From assembly GCF_947387555.1 (NCBI RefSeq), contig NZ_CANDNZ010000005.1, positions 396,804-460,803 on the forward strand: a stretch of DNA of 64,000 bases, read 5' to 3'. Made by a program: the position numbers and the translations under genes. The notes under the pieces were generated by a model that saw nothing but the letters and a program-made list of their open reading frames with translations, ran no database searches and was not told where the DNA came from. How positions within the stretch are numbered: position 1 is the first letter of the stretch; the number at the start of each line of letters is the position of its first letter. This document shows positions 10,659-20,756 of this stretch, one piece after another. Origin of the DNA: Thalassomonas sp. RHCl1. GTDB lineage: Bacteria; Pseudomonadota; Gammaproteobacteria; Enterobacterales; Alteromonadaceae.

Positions 10659-10888
10659 TGCCATCCCTGGTGAAACTAAAAATGATTCGGTTAGTTTCTA
10701 TATCGGCAACAACATTGAAAACATTAGATATTTTTCATCACATTACCAAGATAATTCCATCAAAATCCGCCCTATGCTCTAAGAGGGCAATATACTTAAG
10801 TGCAAACAAGAAAGGGATAGCAAGGGTTGGGAGTGTTTTCCTAATACAAACAGATCTTTTTTAAGAAAACACTCAATACAGGCAGGAA

Positions 10889-11302
10889 TTACAGCAAGTT
10901 ATGCTCGCCAAGCTCCTGTTTAATTAAGCCTAGATTAAAACCGTTAATAATTTTATTGCCGATTACAATTTTAGGAACGCCGGGTTGGCCTATCGATTGA
11001 TATAGAGAGTCAATCTTGTTATCACCAAGTTCAATATCCCGCTCCAGGAAGGCAATATTATTCTTGTTTAAAAACTCTTTCGTTTGTTTACAGAAGCCAC
11101 ACCACTGGGTGGTATAAACCACAACCTTATTGCTGACATTGGCAAAATGCTCCCGGGTATCTGTTTCTATATAGGCAGGGACCTGGTTATACCACTCCCA
11201 GGCACTTTTCCCCGCCAGGCCGAGACCTAAACCTAGCCCGATGATCAGTACGTAACTGGCCACCTCTTTCACTTTACCCAGAAAACTGCTTTTTTCGCTC
11301 AT
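10889..11302 (-). CDS. Membrane-anchored glutaredoxin-like protein
   Basis: 137 residues. A glycine-rich hydrophobic helix (VLIIGLGLGLGLAG) near residues 18-32 should anchor the protein. A glutaredoxin fold follows, with the redox motif WCGFCK and a cis-proline loop GVPKIVIG. The CGFC dithiol differs from the usual CPYC of class I glutaredoxins. The likely role is thiol-disulfide exchange at the inner membrane; the side it faces is unclear, though the short charged N-terminus suggests a periplasmic domain. The ATG at 11302 has AGGA 8 bases upstream; an upstream in-frame ATG at 11374 would add an atypical 24 residues. Confidence 0.8.
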   Translation of the reverse strand: MSEKSSFLGKVKEVASYVLIIGLGLGLGLAGKSAWEWYNQVPAYIETDTREHFANVSNKVVVYTTQWCGFCKQTKEFLNKNNIAFLERDIELGDNKIDSLYQSIGQPGVPKIVIGNKIINGFNLGLIKQELGEHNLL

Positions 11303-11558
11303 CAATATTGTCCTTATTGTTATTATTTCCAATGCAGCCAGATTAAAAGAAGAACACACAGAGATCAATAGCAAATAAACAACTGTTTTACTTTTAATTA
11401 ACCTTTTTATTTACTTTAAATGAATAATAAAACGAACTCACTGAGCAATTTCAGCCAAATACCTGGCCAAAGACAATGAATAAGGAAGGATTATCTCAGT
11501 AAAAGGATAACGGCGATAAACGCGCTTGCTGTTAATCTTTCTGCGCCATCCCAAGCGT

Positions 11559-12215
11559 TTAATAACTGATCAGGTATAAGGTTTCTGCCAGGGAGCTGAC
11601 ATCAAAGGTACGTTGGGCAAAGCGTTTATCTTCATGAGGTAAGGTTGCCAGTTTCTCAATTTTAAGCTTTTTATTGACAGCAAACAAACGCCGTAAGTCT
11701 TGTTCAAAAACCGGGAAAGGAGGTCCCTGCATTTCTTCACAAGGATATTCTACCGACACCAGTAATATCCGGGTATCTTCCGTCATAAAGCTCAGCAGCT
11801 TATCAACATAAGCTTGCTGCATCGCTTCGGGCAGAGCAATAAGCGCTGCACGATCATAAATCCAGTCGACCCCGGACAACAGCTTTGGCGCAAGCTTAAA
11901 GAAATCTCCCTGCCACAGATTCAGGTTATCGTAGGAAAATAACTGAAAATCCCCTTCACGCCGGCTTTGATAGGGAATGTCTTTTTCCTGAAAAAAGTCC
12001 CTGCAGGCGATTTCACTGAGCTCGGCGCCACTAACTTGCATGCGTTCGGCAAGCCAGGCCATGTCCAGCGATTTACCGCATAACGGCACCAAAACATGCT
12101 TGTCTTCATCCCGTAACAGCTTTTCCAGGTAACGATTTAAAAATGGATGGATCTCCTGCTGATGGAAACCCAGGGTATTACGCTCCCAACAATTATGCCA
12201 AAAGATCTTATCCAT
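11559..12215 (-). CDS. tpm: Thiopurine S-methyltransferase
   Basis: 218-residue SAM-dependent methyltransferase closely resembling bacterial Tpm. The N-terminus FWHNCWERNTLGFHQQEIHP and the SAM-binding segment VLVPLCGKSLDMAWLA are characteristic, as are WIYDRAALIALP and VSVEYP. In bacteria the family methylates thiols and also detoxifies selenium and tellurium oxyanions. It follows sohB on the same strand after a 31-base gap, so co-transcription is likely. Confidence 0.93.
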   Translation of the reverse strand: MDKIFWHNCWERNTLGFHQQEIHPFLNRYLEKLLRDEDKHVLVPLCGKSLDMAWLAERMQVSGAELSEIACRDFFQEKDIPYQSRREGDFQLFSYDNLNLWQGDFFKLAPKLLSGVDWIYDRAALIALPEAMQQAYVDKLLSFMTEDTRILLVSVEYPCEEMQGPPFPVFEQDLRRLFAVNKKLKIEKLATLPHEDKRFAQRTFDVSSLAETLYLISY

Positions 12216-12246
12216 CTTAGTTCACCTGCTGCTCAATAGACCTAAA

Positions 12247-13290
12247 TTAACCGGGAAAGATACGGTTGTTTTGCCACAATTTACCGATAACATTTTCAAT
12301 TGAAAGCGAAGCGGCTTTGGTAAGCTTTTCCGCAAAACCTTTGCGGGTTTCAAATTTTATTGCCACCACCTTACGCTCTTTACTGGCAGCCTGCAGGTAA
12401 TCGTCGCTGGTTTGGATCTCATCCACTAACCCCAGCTCTTTTGCTTTCGTGCCAAACCAGTGCTCGCCTGTGGCCACCTTGGCAACATCCAAGCTTGGTC
12501 TGTGCTCGCTAACAAAGTCCTTGAATAACTCATGGGTTTCTTCCAGTTCTTCAACAAACTTTTCACGGCCTTTTTCAGTATTCTCACCAAACATGGTTAA
12601 GGTGCGTTTAAACTCACCTGCGGTCAGCTGTTCAAATTCAACATCATGCTTTTTCAGCAATTTATTAAAGTTAGGCACTTGGGCAATGACCCCGATAGAG
12701 CCTAAGATGGCAAAAGGAGCAGAAATAATTTTGTTGGCAACACAGGCCATCATATAACCGCCGCTGGCGGCTACCTTGTCCACGGAAACCGTCAGCGGGA
12801 TATCGTTTTGACGAATGCGATCAAGCTGGGATGACGCCAGGCCGTAACCATGCACCATGCCGCCGCCACTTTCCAGGCGAACAAAAACTTCATCTTCTTT
12901 AGTGGCCACAGATAAAATGGCACTAATTTCTTCTCGCAGGCCTTTTACTTCGCGAGCATCCAAACTGCCGTTAAAGTCAACCACGAACAGCCTGGGCTCT
13001 TGCTTGGCATCTTCATCTTTAGCAGCATTTTTTTCTGCTTTGGCTTTTTCTTTCGCCTGTTTTTTATCGGCTTTTTCCTTTTTCTTCAATTCTTCCTTCG
13101 ACAACAGCTGATGGGTAATATCCTGCTCAACATCTTCAAACTCAGCAGACAGATCCGTGATCTCCAGCTCTCCTTTTTTATGTTTTTGCTTAATGGCCGT
13201 AGCAGTAATCGCCACTAAAATGGCCACCACCGCCAACACTAAGGTCACGGTTTTGGCTAAAAACATGCCGTATTCGTACAAAAAATCCAA
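12247..13290 (-). CDS. sohB: Probable protease SohB (signal peptide peptidase family S49)
   Basis: 347-residue inner-membrane S49 peptidase. An N-terminal membrane helix (FLAKTVTLVLAVVAILVAI) is followed by a long Lys/Glu/Ala-rich charged linker (~70-95), then the Clp-like protease domain with AASGGYMMACVANK (catalytic Ser) and GSIGVIAQ. The start is a TTG at 13290: GGGAGAG sits 5 bases upstream and the N-terminus DFLYEYGMFLAK aligns with the E. coli SohB start, whereas the first ATG (13266) would cut off that segment. The charged linker is longer than usual. Confidence 0.92.
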   Translation of the reverse strand: MDFLYEYGMFLAKTVTLVLAVVAILVAITATAIKQKHKKGELEITDLSAEFEDVEQDITHQLLSKEELKKKEKADKKQAKEKAKAEKNAAKDEDAKQEPRLFVVDFNGSLDAREVKGLREEISAILSVATKEDEVFVRLESGGGMVHGYGLASSQLDRIRQNDIPLTVSVDKVAASGGYMMACVANKIISAPFAILGSIGVIAQVPNFNKLLKKHDVEFEQLTAGEFKRTLTMFGENTEKGREKFVEELEETHELFKDFVSEHRPSLDVAKVATGEHWFGTKAKELGLVDEIQTSDDYLQAASKERKVVAIKFETRKGFAEKLTKAASLSIENVIGKLWQNNRIFPG

Positions 13291-13468
13291 AATGACTCTC
13301 CCGGGAGTAAAAATAAACCAATCAAACCCGGCGAGGTTTGATTGCTCAGGTAGTAATTAACACTGATTTTACACGAAAAGCTAGCGCTGAAAACGCAAAA
13401 AACACAAATTTTAACAACTGATTTTGCCTTGTTTTGCCCCGCGCGTACAGCAGCTGAATTTCAGCTAC

Positions 13469-13496
13469 AAAAAAGCCCTCAAAAGAGGGCTTTTTC
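13469..13496 (-). terminator. Intrinsic terminator between volA-like gene and sohB
   Basis: AAAAAGCCCTC / GAGGGCTTTTT with an AAAA loop. It ends the lipase transcript on the minus strand and separates it from sohB. Confidence 0.92.
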
Positions 13497-13519
13497 AACA
13501 ACATAATTATTTAAATGAA

Positions 13520-15961
13520 TTATTGCTTAACAACATCAGCATCGTTAATGCTGACCGCTTGTCCTTTCGCGGCAAAGAAGCTGACCACTTGTGTCTGCAT
13601 TTCTGTGGTTGCCCGGGCACTTAATTCAACCGAAGGTGAAGCTGTAGCATCAGCACTCGGGTTTAAAATAGAACCATGGTGGCCATTAAGGAAACGGACC
13701 GCGCCTGAACCTGCGGTGGTTTCACTTACCGCAGGTAGTTCAAGTAAACGAATACCTGCTTCTGTACCTGCTAACGGCGAGCTGGACACAGTATTCGGGA
13801 TCACTTGATCCGACAGGTTATCACCGCCGTCACCGACAACCTCAATCACATGGGTTGGCGTCGCCGTAGCTTTCATGGTTGTGGCATAGTTCACCGGGTC
13901 ACCTGAGTCTGTTACCGTCTGTGCAGCAAAAGCAAACGAAGCAAAACCGGCATCAAGCTCAGCACGCTGGGTATCATTTAACACATTGTTATAAAAAGCC
14001 AGGTAAGATTCGATTAAAAAGTCTTCCCATTCAGGTGAAGTACTGGTGTAACCATTGGCATTTACCGCTGCCACATAACCCTGGAAGTCCGTTGAGCTGG
14101 CATAGGTTAAACCGGATTTAATGGTATCTTTAAATGAACCGGACTCAAGCAGGAAGTTCGCGACACCCACACCCGGCATTGCCAGAGAGTTGGTACTAAT
14201 GGCAAATGAAGGATCTATGGCTTCATTTAAAGGCGCATTGGCTAATGCAACTAAATTGATACCGGTAATTGCCCCCAGGGAATGCCCCAGGAAGTGCACT
14301 TCACTGGTGTTAATGTTAAGTTCAGGGGTAAAAGCTAAGGTATTCAAGCCTAAACGTAAACCCAACATATCAATAGAGCTTTGACGCAGGTTATCACGTG
14401 TGGTTAACAAGCTTCCCAGGTTCATGTAATGGGTAGCAGAGCCTCCCATTCCATCTGTGGCATTGATATCATCACTACCGTCTCCGTCAAGGTCAAAGCC
14501 ACGGCTGCCGTGCAACGGATGATCGATAGCGACAGTGGCAAAACCGTTAGATGACAGCGCACCTGTGATCAATAACATATCTTCTTTTTTAGAGGTAATG
14601 CCATGTTGTAAGATCACTATAGGCCAGCCGCCTTCCGGCATCACATAGTCTGCGGACAGACCTTGCAATGCCCTAAGTTCATTGATCTTGTCAACATCCG
14701 GTGTTGTCAGCTGCACATCAAGTGCCATGGTGGCTTTAGGGGCCGGTACCGGGCTGTACTTGGTCAGGTTTCTTTCTGTATCCAGAGCCATTATTGAGCT
14801 CAAGTCACGCAAACCCGGAGCCGCCAGGCCGGCCGCATCAGAAACCGCCATACAAGCAGCATCATTGGCATCCAATGCCCCCTCAGGAATGGCATCCGGA
14901 TTCGATGCCGCCAGACCCGCCAGCATAACACCTGAATCACATAAACTTGTCCACCACTCGTTTACCGGCGCCATAGGATTATCGGCACTAGGCACACCTG
15001 AGTAGTAAGGTAGGGAAATACTACCACTGTATAAGTTGGCGGTATCAAATAAAGGTTTTTGCGTGGCGCCGATAATGCCTGCACCAGATAAAAAATCCCC
15101 TACTGAAATGCCTTGATCCGTCACGGCAATCCCCGGTACAACACCTTCGGCTGCATTAGCGGCCAGCAATTGCTTGGCGGTAAATAATACATCTGTGGTT
15201 GACTGAGTCGTCATGGCCATAGTGTAGATCAGGGAATCACGATCGGCGCCTGCCGCCACGATGGCATTTTCATAACTGTTAACCGCTGCCTGTAAACTCT
15301 TCTGCGCATCTGTGGCTAACGGCTGGGTAGCAAGATCTTGCTGAACCAGCTCATAACTGCTGGAGCCAAGCACTGACTTACCGCTGTCATCCTGAATATT
15401 TTTAGTTAGGGCAACCACATAAGTGGTTTTTCCCTTCAGGGGATTTACCGGAATGATAGCAATACTGTTGCCCGATGCCTGGGCGATAAAGTCGGTGCCA
15501 AAGCTCAGTTCATTCACGACTTTACAGGCTAATCCAAGGGAAAGACTGGTACAGTCTGCATCGCTGGCATCGCCGCCCATCACCATCTCATAAACTTTTA
15601 CCGAGTCAGGAGAAAAAACACTGTCACCGTCAAGGCCTCGCCCTTCCGGGAAATCAATGGCGATAGTAAAAGGGTTAATTGTCGACCAGCCATCAAGAGC
15701 ACTCATGGCAACAAAAGGATCTGAGCCGTCGCTGGCATCTGTCACAGGTAAATTCAAGGTGCCGTCAGTCGTACCGGAAAAGAGTAAGTCGTTTGGTACG
15801 GAGACCACACCAGCAGTGGGATTGAAGGAAATTCGGCTATTGGCAGGAGCCACCGTGTTATTCTCTGCTGTTTCCTGTATAACATCAGAGTTGGATTCGC
15901 TGCCACAGCCACTTAAACCAAGTGCGCTGCAAATCGCGAGACTAAGTACTAGCTTTTTCAT
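13520..15961 (-). CDS. VolA/Pla-1/cef-family surface lipoprotein lipase
   Basis: 813-residue lipoprotein. The signal peptide ends in the lipobox LSGC with Cys19. The long N-terminal part (to ~400) is beta-rich and the C-terminal half carries an alpha/beta-hydrolase domain: oxyanion HG in ILQHGITS (452-454) and nucleophile elbow GHSLG with Ser561. This arrangement matches Vibrio VolA, a surface-exposed lysophospholipase, and the Pla-1/cef extracellular lipases. Likely role: releasing fatty acids from external phospholipids, which suits the nearby fadD. GGGGAGAAAT precedes the ATG. Substrate specificity is inferred from the family. Confidence 0.9.
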   Translation of the reverse strand: MKKLVLSLAICSALGLSGCGSESNSDVIQETAENNTVAPANSRISFNPTAGVVSVPNDLLFSGTTDGTLNLPVTDASDGSDPFVAMSALDGWSTINPFTIAIDFPEGRGLDGDSVFSPDSVKVYEMVMGGDASDADCTSLSLGLACKVVNELSFGTDFIAQASGNSIAIIPVNPLKGKTTYVVALTKNIQDDSGKSVLGSSSYELVQQDLATQPLATDAQKSLQAAVNSYENAIVAAGADRDSLIYTMAMTTQSTTDVLFTAKQLLAANAAEGVVPGIAVTDQGISVGDFLSGAGIIGATQKPLFDTANLYSGSISLPYYSGVPSADNPMAPVNEWWTSLCDSGVMLAGLAASNPDAIPEGALDANDAACMAVSDAAGLAAPGLRDLSSIMALDTERNLTKYSPVPAPKATMALDVQLTTPDVDKINELRALQGLSADYVMPEGGWPIVILQHGITSKKEDMLLITGALSSNGFATVAIDHPLHGSRGFDLDGDGSDDINATDGMGGSATHYMNLGSLLTTRDNLRQSSIDMLGLRLGLNTLAFTPELNINTSEVHFLGHSLGAITGINLVALANAPLNEAIDPSFAISTNSLAMPGVGVANFLLESGSFKDTIKSGLTYASSTDFQGYVAAVNANGYTSTSPEWEDFLIESYLAFYNNVLNDTQRAELDAGFASFAFAAQTVTDSGDPVNYATTMKATATPTHVIEVVGDGGDNLSDQVIPNTVSSSPLAGTEAGIRLLELPAVSETTAGSGAVRFLNGHHGSILNPSADATASPSVELSARATTEMQTQVVSFFAAKGQAVSINDADVVKQ

Positions 15962-16233
15962 TATTTCTCCCCAAGGACTAGTCTTCTTTATTTTTATAAA
16001 TTTGTACTTGTTAGTATCGTTTTAGTTTCTTTTTGCCTGATGTCAGTCAGAAACTAACAAGTTAGACCAGTCAAACTTAACCTAAGATTTGCCAATGTGC
16101 TAGCGGTTTTTTTGATTTATGTCTGATTTTGCTGATATTTGCTTACTTTTAACCGTCTTAGCACAATTTTAGCTCGTCAGCATCGCCTGCAAAGAGTAAA
16201 ATCACGCCATTGTTTCGCAAAAACTCATTATTC

Positions 16234-16971
16234 ATGTTCGATTATCAAATTAAAGAAAATAGCCTGACAGACAAAACCATACTGGTAACAGGTGCCGGCG
16301 ACGGCATAGGACGACAGGCCGCCCTGACCTATGCCGAGCTTGGTGCCACCGTAATTTTATTGGGAAAAACCGTTAAAAAGCTTGAAGCGGTATATGATGA
16401 AATCGTCGCACTTGGCTATCCCGAACCTGCGATAATCCCGCTGGATATGAAAGGTGCTACCAGACAAAACTACATTGATATGGCCACCACCATTTCACAG
16501 CAATTCGGTAAACTCGACGGCGCCCTGCTCAATGCCTCTATGCTGGGTGAATTGACTCCTTTTACCCAAATTCACGAGCAAATCTGGAACGATGTTATGC
16601 AGGTCAATGCTACCGCCCAGTTTCTGATGAGCCAGGCCCTGATAGCTCCTATGCTACTAGCCCCTAATGCTTCCCTGGTCTTTACCAGCTCCAGTGTCGG
16701 CAGTAAAGGCCGCGCCTACTGGGGACCTTACAGCGTTTCGAAGTTTGCCACCGAGGGCCTGATGGAAGTCATTAGCGATGAGTATGAGACTTCCAGTCTG
16801 CGTTGTAATGCCATCAACCCGGGGGCTACCCGCACTAATATGCGCGCCAGTGCTTTTCCGGCCGAAGATAAGAGTCAGCTGCGTACAGCCAAAGAAATCA
16901 TGCCGCTTTATGTTTATCTGATGTCAGACGACAGTAAAGATATTACCGGCCAGGTATTAAAGGCCCAATAA
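16234..16971 (+). CDS. yciK: YciK-type short-chain dehydrogenase/reductase
   Basis: NAD(P)-dependent SDR oxidoreductase of 245 residues. The cofactor motif TGAGDGIG follows KTILVTG, the catalytic Ser sits in FTSSSVGSKG, and the Tyr/Lys pair appears as YWGPYSVSKFA. Sequence along its length resembles E. coli YciK. The ATG at 16234 gives the YciK-like start MFDYQIKENSLTDK; no clear ribosome site precedes it. A TTG at 16210 in the same frame would add eight residues. The substrate is unknown. Confidence 0.88.
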   Translation: MFDYQIKENSLTDKTILVTGAGDGIGRQAALTYAELGATVILLGKTVKKLEAVYDEIVALGYPEPAIIPLDMKGATRQNYIDMATTISQQFGKLDGALLNASMLGELTPFTQIHEQIWNDVMQVNATAQFLMSQALIAPMLLAPNASLVFTSSSVGSKGRAYWGPYSVSKFATEGLMEVISDEYETSSLRCNAINPGATRTNMRASAFPAEDKSQLRTAKEIMPLYVYLMSDDSKDITGQVLKAQ

Positions 16972-17142
16972 CACGGCTGCAGACTCCTTTGCGGGCTAAA
17001 TTCGCCTTTAGTCCGCATAAGCAAAATCAATGTTTCCTCAGCCCTTACTCGTCCTACCAGCACAATATTGACCTTTCATTTACACAAGTGATACATTCCT
17101 TGGCGCATACCAATCTCAGTATGTTTCAATAAGGAAGTTAAA

Positions 17143-17766
17143 ATGAAAGTACTAAGCTATTTACCACTGGCTGTCAGCCTGTTTGCTGCCAATGCCAATG
17201 CCGGCGATACTACGGTTGTTTTTGGTGACCGTTATACCTTCACCGAAGCCGACTTCACCTTCACTGCCGGCCAGCCAAACCCTGCTTTCCCGGAGTGGGG
17301 ACAAATGACAAGCGATGAATATGTTGCAGAATTTCCAGTCAGGGGAGACGATGGCCAAACCTTATTATTTGATCTGGATGCAGACGTATGGGGCTACGGT
17401 TATCAGGCAGATCAGGCCTTATGCCCTTATATCGTTGATGGTGTCATACATTACCGTGAAATGGCGCCACTAGGTGATATCTGCATTTGGGGAAGAAAAA
17501 CCGTTCCGGGAAAAGACTTCAAGTACAGTGCAAGTGTCAATATTAGCTGCAGTGATATGCCGGTCGGTGTCGATATCGACAACAGGAATGAACGTCTCGA
17601 GGATTATGTCGCAATGACCAATACTTATCGTGGCGTACGTTTAAGGGTTGACCAGCAAGGGGTTTATAACGGTCAATGCAAAACAATGAAAATAGTCGTA
17701 AGGCCCGGATTGAATCAGAAAATTGATCAAATCGACATGGATTTATTCTTTGGCTCACCTTTTTAA
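17143..17766 (+). CDS. Secreted hypothetical protein
   Basis: 207 residues with a clear Sec signal peptide (MKVLSYLPLAVSLFAANANA, cleavage before GDTT). The mature part is acidic and aromatic, with four cysteines (in QALC, GDIC, NISC and NGQC) that could form two disulfides in the periplasm or medium. AAGGAAGTTAAA precedes the ATG, a good ribosome site. I do not recognise the family. It lies alone between yciK and the convergent fadD, followed by a terminator. Confidence 0.75.
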   Translation: MKVLSYLPLAVSLFAANANAGDTTVVFGDRYTFTEADFTFTAGQPNPAFPEWGQMTSDEYVAEFPVRGDDGQTLLFDLDADVWGYGYQADQALCPYIVDGVIHYREMAPLGDICIWGRKTVPGKDFKYSASVNISCSDMPVGVDIDNRNERLEDYVAMTNTYRGVRLRVDQQGVYNGQCKTMKIVVRPGLNQKIDQIDMDLFFGSPF

Positions 17767-17825
17767 CCATGCAGATAAGCGGCACAGTGGGCTGCGCTCC
17801 CCTGAATATCCCCGTTTCTGAGCAT

Positions 17826-17852
17826 AAAAAAGCCGGCATCTGCCGGCTTTTA
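17826..17852. terminator. Bidirectional terminator between secreted protein gene and fadD
   Basis: AAAAGCCGGCA / TGCCGGCTTTT with a TC loop lies between convergent genes and can serve both. Confidence 0.9.
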
Positions 17853-17881
17853 AATATCTGCAAAGGTTTTTGTCGTTACGA

Positions 17882-19537
17882 TTAACGTAACTCTCTTCTT
17901 AAAATCTTGCCGACATTGGTTTTCGGCAATTCGTCTCTAAACTCAACCAGTTTAGGCACCTTATAGTTGGTCAGGCGCTCACGGCAATGGCTGATGATTT
18001 CCGCCTCTTCCAATGCGCCGTTTTTACGCACCACGAAAATCTTGACGATTTCACCGTTAACTTCGTGCGGTACACCCACGGCAGCCGCTTCCACGATACC
18101 GTCATGCTCCATAACCACTTCTTCTACTTCATTAGGGAAGACGTTAAAGCCTGATACGATGATCATATCTTTTTTACGGTCAACAATAGTGAAATGACCG
18201 GTTTCATCCATAGAGGCAACATCCCCGGTGGCAAGCCAGCCGTCTTTTAAAATCTCAGCGGAGGCGTCGGGGCGGTTATAATAACCTTTCATCACCTGAG
18301 GACCTTTCACCCACATTTCACCAGCTTCACCGACAGGTGCTTCGCTACCGTCTTCCAGCATGATTTTAACATCGGTCGAGGCTGCCGGTACGCCAATAGT
18401 GCCGTCATAAGCCTCTTGGTTATAAGGACTCAGGCTCACCATAGGCGCACATTCCGTCAGGCCGTAACCTTCCAGTAAACGGGATTTGGTTACCTGCTGC
18501 CAACGTTCGGCCACCGGTCTTTGTACCGCCATGCCGCCGCCTAAAGACAGTTTCAATTTGCTGAAATCAAGATTACTGAAACCCGGAGTATTGAGTAAAC
18601 CGTTAAACAGGGTATTTACCCCGGTCAGGGCGGTAAACGGATATTTTGCCAACTCTTTGACAAAGTTAGGCATATCCCTGGGGTTAGTGATCAATAAGTT
18701 AGTACCGCCTATGGTTAAAAACATCAGGCAGTTCGCCGTTAACGCGAAAATATGGTACAGGGGTAAGGCAGTAACGATCAGCTCCTGCCCCTCGTCCAGC
18801 AGTGGATTTAATGCTGCTTTGGCCTGTTCCAGGTTAGCGACCATATTGCGGTGGGTTAACATCGCTCCTTTGGAAACACCTGTGGTACCGCCGGTATATT
18901 GTAAAAACGCCAGGTCTTCACCGCTCAGCTCAACCGGGCTGAAAGTCAAGGTGGAACCTTTTATCAGGGCTTTATTAAAGCTGTGGGCATTTGGCAAATT
19001 AAACGCCGGTACCATTTTCTTAATGTATTTGACCACAAAATTAACCATACCACCTTTGACTTTGCCCAGGCGATCGCCAAGAGCAGTTAAGATGACATGT
19101 TCAACCGGGGTATTGTCGATCACCTGCTCCAGGGTATGGGCAAAGTTTTCAATGATCAACATGGCTTTTGTGCCTGAATCTTTTAGCTGGTGCTCCAGCT
19201 CACGTGCGGTATACAGCGGGTTCACGTTAACGACGGTTAAACCGGCAAGTAAAGCACCAAACAAGGCAATCGGATATTGCAAGCTGTTGGGCACCATAAT
19301 GGCGAATTTATCGCCTTTCTTTAAGCCTAAATCTTGCTGCAGATATGCGGCAAAAGCTTTCACCTGACCTTCTAATTCACTGTACGTGATTTCAGCACCC
19401 ATGTTAATAAACGCCGTGCGCTGTGCGTATTGCTTGACGTATTTATTAAACATCTCGACAAGTGATGCATACTTGTCCGGGTTTATTTCAAACGGAACTC
19501 CTGGGGGATAACTTTTCTCAAGCCATATTTTTCCCAT
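17882..19537 (-). CDS. fadD: Long-chain fatty acid--CoA ligase
   Basis: 551-residue acyl-CoA synthetase that activates fatty acids with ATP and CoA for beta-oxidation. The AMP-binding signature [11 protein letters not shown] is at 214-224; the later motifs [17 protein letters not shown] and [17 protein letters not shown] are intact, and the end [12 protein letters not shown] carries the catalytic lysine. The start at 19537 gives a FadD-like [15 protein letters not shown] and has GAGGAG just upstream; an upstream start at 19615 would add 26 unrelated residues. A small palindrome 47 bases upstream may be an operator. Confidence 0.96.
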   Translation of the reverse strand: MGKIWLEKSYPPGVPFEINPDKYASLVEMFNKYVKQYAQRTAFINMGAEITYSELEGQVKAFAAYLQQDLGLKKGDKFAIMVPNSLQYPIALFGALLAGLTVVNVNPLYTARELEHQLKDSGTKAMLIIENFAHTLEQVIDNTPVEHVILTALGDRLGKVKGGMVNFVVKYIKKMVPAFNLPNAHSFNKALIKGSTLTFSPVELSGEDLAFLQYTGGTTGVSKGAMLTHRNMVANLEQAKAALNPLLDEGQELIVTALPLYHIFALTANCLMFLTIGGTNLLITNPRDMPNFVKELAKYPFTALTGVNTLFNGLLNTPGFSNLDFSKLKLSLGGGMAVQRPVAERWQQVTKSRLLEGYGLTECAPMVSLSPYNQEAYDGTIGVPAASTDVKIMLEDGSEAPVGEAGEMWVKGPQVMKGYYNRPDASAEILKDGWLATGDVASMDETGHFTIVDRKKDMIIVSGFNVFPNEVEEVVMEHDGIVEAAAVGVPHEVNGEIVKIFVVRKNGALEEAEIISHCRERLTNYKVPKLVEFRDELPKTNVGKILRRELR

Positions 19538-19859
19538 GGTGCCTCTCCTCTTTCTGAAATTGGTATTTATGGCCGTTATTGTTTTGATAGTATCAATCTT
19601 AATTGATTCGGCCATAAAGGAAATTGAGTCAAATAAAAACCTGAGTTTTTACTCGAAAGTTCAGCATAATTTCATATTTTTTAACAAAAGCCCAGCATTT
19701 TGTCACGAAAATGAATAAAATTGCGAAAATAACTAATAAAAATGGTTATAAGATAACTCATGTTTGTTCCATTAAACATCAATGTCCTCCTGACATCTGG
19801 TTGACTTACTATAAAGAAGTTTCGGTAGATAAACACCCGGTAAATTTAGCCCAATGCCC
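19538..19859. other. fadD upstream region
   Basis: About 320 AT-rich bases between fadD and the next minus-strand gene. They hold the fadD promoter region and the palindrome at 19584-19596. I see no coding or RNA gene. Confidence 0.5.
19584..19596. promoter_or_regulatory. Candidate operator upstream of fadD
   Basis: TTGATA-G-TATCAA is a perfect 6-1-6 palindrome 47 bases upstream of the fadD start. Its half-sites resemble FNR half-sites but the spacing is one base short for FNR. A fatty-acid-responsive repressor is a plausible reader; identity unknown. Confidence 0.35.
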
Positions 19860-20723
19860 TTACCTTAAGTGTATAAACGCTAATATTTTTTCTGCCGTTT
19901 GCTGCGGCTGCTCCATATGCACATGATGCCCGCCGGGCAGTGCATAAGAAGTAAAATCCTTAAACATGGGGCCGAAATGTTTGAGGCCCGAGGCGACAAA
20001 ATCCATGCCCTGTTCACCGTAAATAAGCTGCACCGGCACAGTTATATCCGAAATCAACTGCTCCGCCTGCCCCAAAGTTAACCGATAAGGAGAAATCATG
20101 CGCAAGCGGCTGTCGGCACGCCAGGTATAACCGTCCCCGGTTTTTTTCAGCCCCCGTTTTACAATTAATGCGGCATCCTGGTAACGCAAGTCCGATACCG
20201 CGACCCGGGCCTGAATGGCAGACTCCTCATTGGTATGCAGGTTTTTCTGCTTTTTTTTGCCCTGCAAGCGGCTGAGCATGCCCTGACGCAGTTGCTTGGT
20301 GGTTTGTTCTTCATTGGCATTGATAAAACCGATAGCATCGATCAAGGTCAGGGATTTTACTTTTTCCGGAAAAGTCGCGGCAAAGGCAGAAGCTATCATG
20401 CCGCCCATAGAATGGGCGACGATATCGACAGCGCCCCAGCCATTGGCTTCAAACAGCTGCAACAGATCATAAACCCAGTCGATAAAATGGTAGTAGGCGT
20501 CAGCACTGCGGTGCGTGGACAAACCGTGCCCCGGCCAGTCGATGGCAATCACCCGCTTGCCGGGTAAATAAGGCATCAGCGGCAGGAAACTGGCGGCATT
20601 GTCGAGCCAGCCATGCAGACATAAAACGATATCGTCCTGAATATCACCACAGGTCAGACCATGCAATTCCAGCTGCCCGAGATCGTAACAGACCTGAGCC
20701 GGGTCTTTGATGTCTTGTGCCAT
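19860..20723 (-). CDS. Alpha/beta-fold hydrolase
   Basis: 287-residue serine hydrolase. LHGWLDNAASF provides the oxyanion-hole HGW motif, the nucleophile elbow is AHSMGG, and a late His lies in LPGGHHVHM. The Asp of the triad is probably in the segment around VQLIYGEQGMD. No signal peptide, so cytoplasmic. An Slp-family lipoprotein gene is just upstream on the same strand (33-base gap), so they may be co-transcribed. AGGA sits shortly before the ATG. Substrate unknown; esterase or MhpC-like hydrolase are both possible. Confidence 0.85.
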   Translation of the reverse strand: MAQDIKDPAQVCYDLGQLELHGLTCGDIQDDIVLCLHGWLDNAASFLPLMPYLPGKRVIAIDWPGHGLSTHRSADAYYHFIDWVYDLLQLFEANGWGAVDIVAHSMGGMIASAFAATFPEKVKSLTLIDAIGFINANEEQTTKQLRQGMLSRLQGKKKQKNLHTNEESAIQARVAVSDLRYQDAALIVKRGLKKTGDGYTWRADSRLRMISPYRLTLGQAEQLISDITVPVQLIYGEQGMDFVASGLKHFGPMFKDFTSYALPGGHHVHMEQPQQTAEKILAFIHLR

Positions 20724-20756
20724 TATTTTCCTGCGAGTTTATCCTGAAGTAATTGC

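Noticed and set aside
18486..19367. 293-codon plus-strand ORF inside fadD
   Set aside because: Antisense to a fully conserved gene; composition and lack of recognisable domains indicate a shadow frame.
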